Part shown: positions 61,684 through 64,000 of the stretch, piece after piece
Layout of the letters: the number at the start of each line of letters is the position of its first letter
Numbering within the stretch: position 1 is the first letter of the stretch
Translations under genes and position numbers: made by a program
NCBI RefSeq assembly: GCF_027944005.1
Contig: NZ_AP027204.1
Coordinates: 1,798,001 to 1,862,000, forward strand
Direction: 5' to 3'
DNA: 64,000 nucleotides
Source of the DNA: Polynucleobacter sp. SHI8
GTDB taxonomy: Bacteria > Pseudomonadota > Gammaproteobacteria > Burkholderiales > Burkholderiaceae
Notes under the pieces: model-generated
The model's database searches: none
Seen by the model: the letters and a program-made list of their open reading frames with translations, nothing else
What the model was told of the DNA's origin: nothing

Positions 61684-62979
61684 ATGCCGTCGATTATTAA
61701 TACCAACATCACATCGCTGATTGCACAGAACAATCTGACCAAAACTGGCGATGCTTTACAAACAACGATTCAACGTTTATCTTCTGGCTTACGCGTTAAC
61801 AATGCTGCTGATGATGCTTCTGGTTTTGCGATTGCAAACCGTATGGATGCTCAAATCCGCGGTATGGCTGTAGCCACTCGTAACGCTAACGATGCAATCT
61901 CATTCTCACAAACAGCTTCTGGCGCTCTTTCACAGATCTCCAATAACTTGCAGCGTATGCGTGAACTCGCTGTCCAGGCAGCCAACGGATCTAACTCTGC
62001 TTCAGATACTTCTTTACTGAACCAAGAATTTAGCCAGTTGCAAACTGAAGTTTCTCGTATTCAAGGCAGCACAACGTTCAACAACGTTAGCGTCTTTACT
62101 GCATCCGATACAGTATTCCAGATTGGTGCGAACACAACTGCAAACGATCGTGTAAACATGCAGGGTACTGCTTTGACAACCACAATGTCTTTAGGTACTC
62201 AATCCATTACTGATCGTACAGCAACTACAGCACAGGCCGATATTGCTGCTGCAATTGCCACTGCTAGTGCTTATGCAAATAGCTCCATTAGTGGTGCTTC
62301 GAATCAAATTAGTTATATGCAAAACGCAATTATCGATGCAATTAATGGTAGCCAAAAATTATCTTTTACTGCTAAGTCCGATGCGCTCGGTACATTGTCA
62401 ACCTTATCAAATGCCTACAGTCAAACAGGTACAGTTGGGGCTACACTTGCAGCATTTGTAACTGATTCAGGTGCAGCTTTTGCCTCAACAACGCCAGCCA
62501 CACCGATTACACTCACCATCACAAGTACTGGTGGTACGGTCGGTAACGTTTATACCCCTGATGCAAATGGGAGTAGCACTAAATTTATCAAGTTCTCATC
62601 TGCTACAGCAATTCAATTAACACTTGGTGCTGGTGCTGTTGCAAACGGAACTGGTGCAGGACAATTAAGTGCAACTCAAACAGCTTCTGGTGGACAATCA
62701 AACGCTCTTTCAGCAATTACAGCTCTTGATAGTGCCTTAACTGAAGTTAATACAGCAAGTGCAGTTCAAGGTGCTTTGCAAAATAGATTCTCAGCGGTGA
62801 TTAGTAACTTAACTGCTTTCTCACAAAGCCAAACAGCTGCGAAGAGCCGTATCGTTGATGCTGACTTTGCTGCAGAAACTGCAAAGTTATCGAAGAACCA
62901 GATCTTGCAACAAGCTGGTACTGCAATGCTTGCTCAAGCGAACCAGTTACCTTCAGGCGTACTTTCTTTACTCAAGTAA
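61684..62979 (+). CDS. fliC: Flagellin 4 (terminus type B, long centre)
   Basis: This 431-residue flagellin has type B ends nearly identical to flagellin 3. The centre (about 180-340) is of the long type, with LSFTAKSDALGTLSTLSNA followed by a Thr/Ser-rich stretch (STTPATPITLTITSTGG), parallel to flagellin 2. A full AGGAGG ribosome site lies at 61674-61679. Confidence 0.96.
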   Translation: MPSIINTNITSLIAQNNLTKTGDALQTTIQRLSSGLRVNNAADDASGFAIANRMDAQIRGMAVATRNANDAISFSQTASGALSQISNNLQRMRELAVQAANGSNSASDTSLLNQEFSQLQTEVSRIQGSTTFNNVSVFTASDTVFQIGANTTANDRVNMQGTALTTTMSLGTQSITDRTATTAQADIAAAIATASAYANSSISGASNQISYMQNAIIDAINGSQKLSFTAKSDALGTLSTLSNAYSQTGTVGATLAAFVTDSGAAFASTTPATPITLTITSTGGTVGNVYTPDANGSSTKFIKFSSATAIQLTLGAGAVANGTGAGQLSATQTASGGQSNALSAITALDSALTEVNTASAVQGALQNRFSAVISNLTAFSQSQTAAKSRIVDADFAAETAKLSKNQILQQAGTAMLAQANQLPSGVLSLLK

Positions 62980-63006
62980 TAACAGAATCCTTAGTAGTTA
63001 GTTGAC

Positions 63007-63029
63007 AGGGGCCTTCGGGCCCCTTTTTT
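63007..63029 (+). terminator. Terminator after flagellin 4
   Basis: GGGGCC-TTCG-GGCCCC stem-loop plus T-tract, an exact copy of the one after flagellin 3. Confidence 0.92.
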
Positions 63030-63105
63030 AAAACAATGAACTAAGGTCATTTAAGTATTTAAATTAATTATTTAATCATTTTTTTACTTAAGTTATTTTT
63101 AATTT

Positions 63106-63142
63106 GTTCGTTATAAGTAATAACTGCAGTCATGTTTGCCTT
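63106..63142 (+). promoter_or_regulatory. Promoter-like block of flagellin 5
   Basis: Copy of the block before flagellin 4, part of the duplicated intergenic unit. Confidence 0.45.
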
Positions 63143-63211
63143 CTATTTAAATGATTAAGAAGTTAAGCAGACTAGGTTTAAAAAAACAATTTTTCTCTTA
63201 GGATGTTTACC

Positions 63212-64000
63212 ATGCCGTCAATAATTAATACCAACATCACATCGCTGATTGCACAGAACAATCTGACCAAAACTGGCGATGCTTTACAAACAACGATTCA
63301 ACGTTTATCTTCTGGCTTACGCGTTAACAATGCTGCTGATGATGCTTCTGGTTTTGCGATTGCAAACCGTATGGATGCGCAAATCCGCGGTATGGCTGTA
63401 GCCACTCGTAACGCTAACGATGCAATCTCATTCTCACAAACAGCTTCTGGCGCTCTTTCACAGATCTCCAATAACTTGCAGCGTATGCGTGAACTCGCTG
63501 TCCAGGCAGCCAACGGCTCTAACTCTGCTTCAGATACTTCTTTACTGAACCAAGAATTTAGCCAGTTGCAAACTGAAGTTTCTCGTATTCAAGGCAGCAC
63601 AACGTTCAACAACGTGAGCGTCTTTACTGCTTCAGATACAGTATTCCAGATTGGTGCGAACACAACTGCAAACGATCGTGTAAATATGCAGGGTACTTCT
63701 TTGACATCGACGATGTCCCTAGGTACTCAAACCATTACTGATCGTACTAACATTACTGGCGGGGCTGATATTGCTGCGGCATTATTAGCAGCAAGTTCAA
63801 CAGCAAACGCACTCTCTGGCACAGCCAATCAGATTAGCTTCTTACAAAATGCTGCAATTGATGCAATTAACGGCAGCCAGAAGATTTCATTTGCGACAAA
63901 AGGCAATATGTTAACTGCTGTCACAAACGGCGTTAATAACTCTGCAACACTGACCGCTCTATTTACTAATTTAAACACTGCCACTGCTTATGGCATTATT
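63212..64000 (+). CDS. fliC: Flagellin 5 (terminus type B, short centre; cut by window end)
   Basis: 263 codons are open to the window edge. The N-terminal 170 residues are almost identical to flagellin 4. The centre, from ADIAAALLAASSTANALSG on, has ISFATKGNMLTAV and so belongs to the short type of flagellins 1 and 3. The ribosome site reads AGGATG in place of AGGAGG, which may lower its translation. The C-terminus is outside the window. Confidence 0.94.
   Translation, partial: MPSIINTNITSLIAQNNLTKTGDALQTTIQRLSSGLRVNNAADDASGFAIANRMDAQIRGMAVATRNANDAISFSQTASGALSQISNNLQRMRELAVQAANGSNSASDTSLLNQEFSQLQTEVSRIQGSTTFNNVSVFTASDTVFQIGANTTANDRVNMQGTSLTSTMSLGTQTITDRTNITGGADIAAALLAASSTANALSGTANQISFLQNAAIDAINGSQKISFATKGNMLTAVTNGVNNSATLTALFTNLNTATAYGII

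Larger units (their letters stand above)
62980..63211 (+). repeat. Duplicated intergenic unit, copy 2
   Basis: Near-identical to 61452-61683. The Shine-Dalgarno differs: AGGATG here instead of AGGAGG. Confidence 0.9.

Noticed and set aside
57061..64000. Repeated sequence considered as CRISPR or mobile element
   Set aside because: The repeats are flagellin coding ends and their spacers, about 1.3-1.9 kb apart; no short regular repeats, transposase or terminal inverted repeats are present.

Overview
The window reads as chromosomal DNA of an A+T-rich betaproteobacterium of the Burkholderiales, most like Polynucleobacter. The evidence is two TctC/Bug-type solute-binding proteins, an flhDC-motAB motility block, a System I cytochrome c maturation operon, many short catabolic operons, and close matches to PobA and the Lig enzymes of protocatechuate 4,5-cleavage. 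The genus is an inference from gene content; no rRNA or other marker is present. No tRNA, rRNA, insertion sequence, prophage or CRISPR array was seen.

Layout. 1-714: partial exported protein on the minus strand. 813-8875: a 4-hydroxybenzoate/protocatechuate operon on the plus strand (tctC-like, ligJ, ligK, ligI, ligA, ligB, ligC, an aldo-keto reductase, pobA) that carries 4-hydroxybenzoate to pyruvate plus oxaloacetate. 8872-15933: housekeeping genes (AsmA/DUF748 protein, a 64-residue unknown, thioesterase, parvulin, FAD oxidoreductase, nitronate monooxygenase). 16041-20235: a four-gene plus-strand operon with a DctP-like protein that lacks a signal peptide, a HIBADH-type dehydrogenase, a muconate-cycloisomerase-like enolase and a Gfo/Idh/MocA oxidoreductase. 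20277-24921: a complete minus-strand Liv-type ABC transporter with an attenuator-like hairpin after the binding-protein gene.

25097-35904 holds two divergent catabolic operons. Leftward are a hydroxyacyl-CoA dehydrogenase, a crotonase and a class III CoA-transferase. Rightward are an SMP-30 lactonase, a GntR regulator, an acid-sugar-dehydratase-like enolase, an Ldh-type dehydrogenase, a TctC protein, aconitase-type large and small subunits and an isocitrate-lyase/PEP-mutase-family lyase. The shared intergenic region has two near-identical palindromes that are probably the GntR operators.

35905-37891 has a glutathione S-transferase and an Abi_2-family (AbiD/AbiF-like) HEPN protein. Directly upstream of the Abi gene is a -10 box followed by a short hairpin RNA with a U-tract, a candidate abiF-type noncoding RNA. 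38069-45865: a BchO-like hydrolase translationally coupled to ccmABCDEFGHI. 45941-51949: cupin protein, MFS transporter, divergent selD/mnmH (2-selenouridine tRNA modification), HIBADH-type reductase and a Tat-exported amidohydrolase.

52060-64000 is a motility region. On the minus strand are motB, motA, a CBS-domain protein, a membrane-anchored methyltransferase, flhC and flhD. On the plus strand is a tandem array of five flagellin genes, the last cut by the window end. The array has two types of termini and two types of central domain, combined in alternation, and shows a recent duplication of about 1.5 kb.
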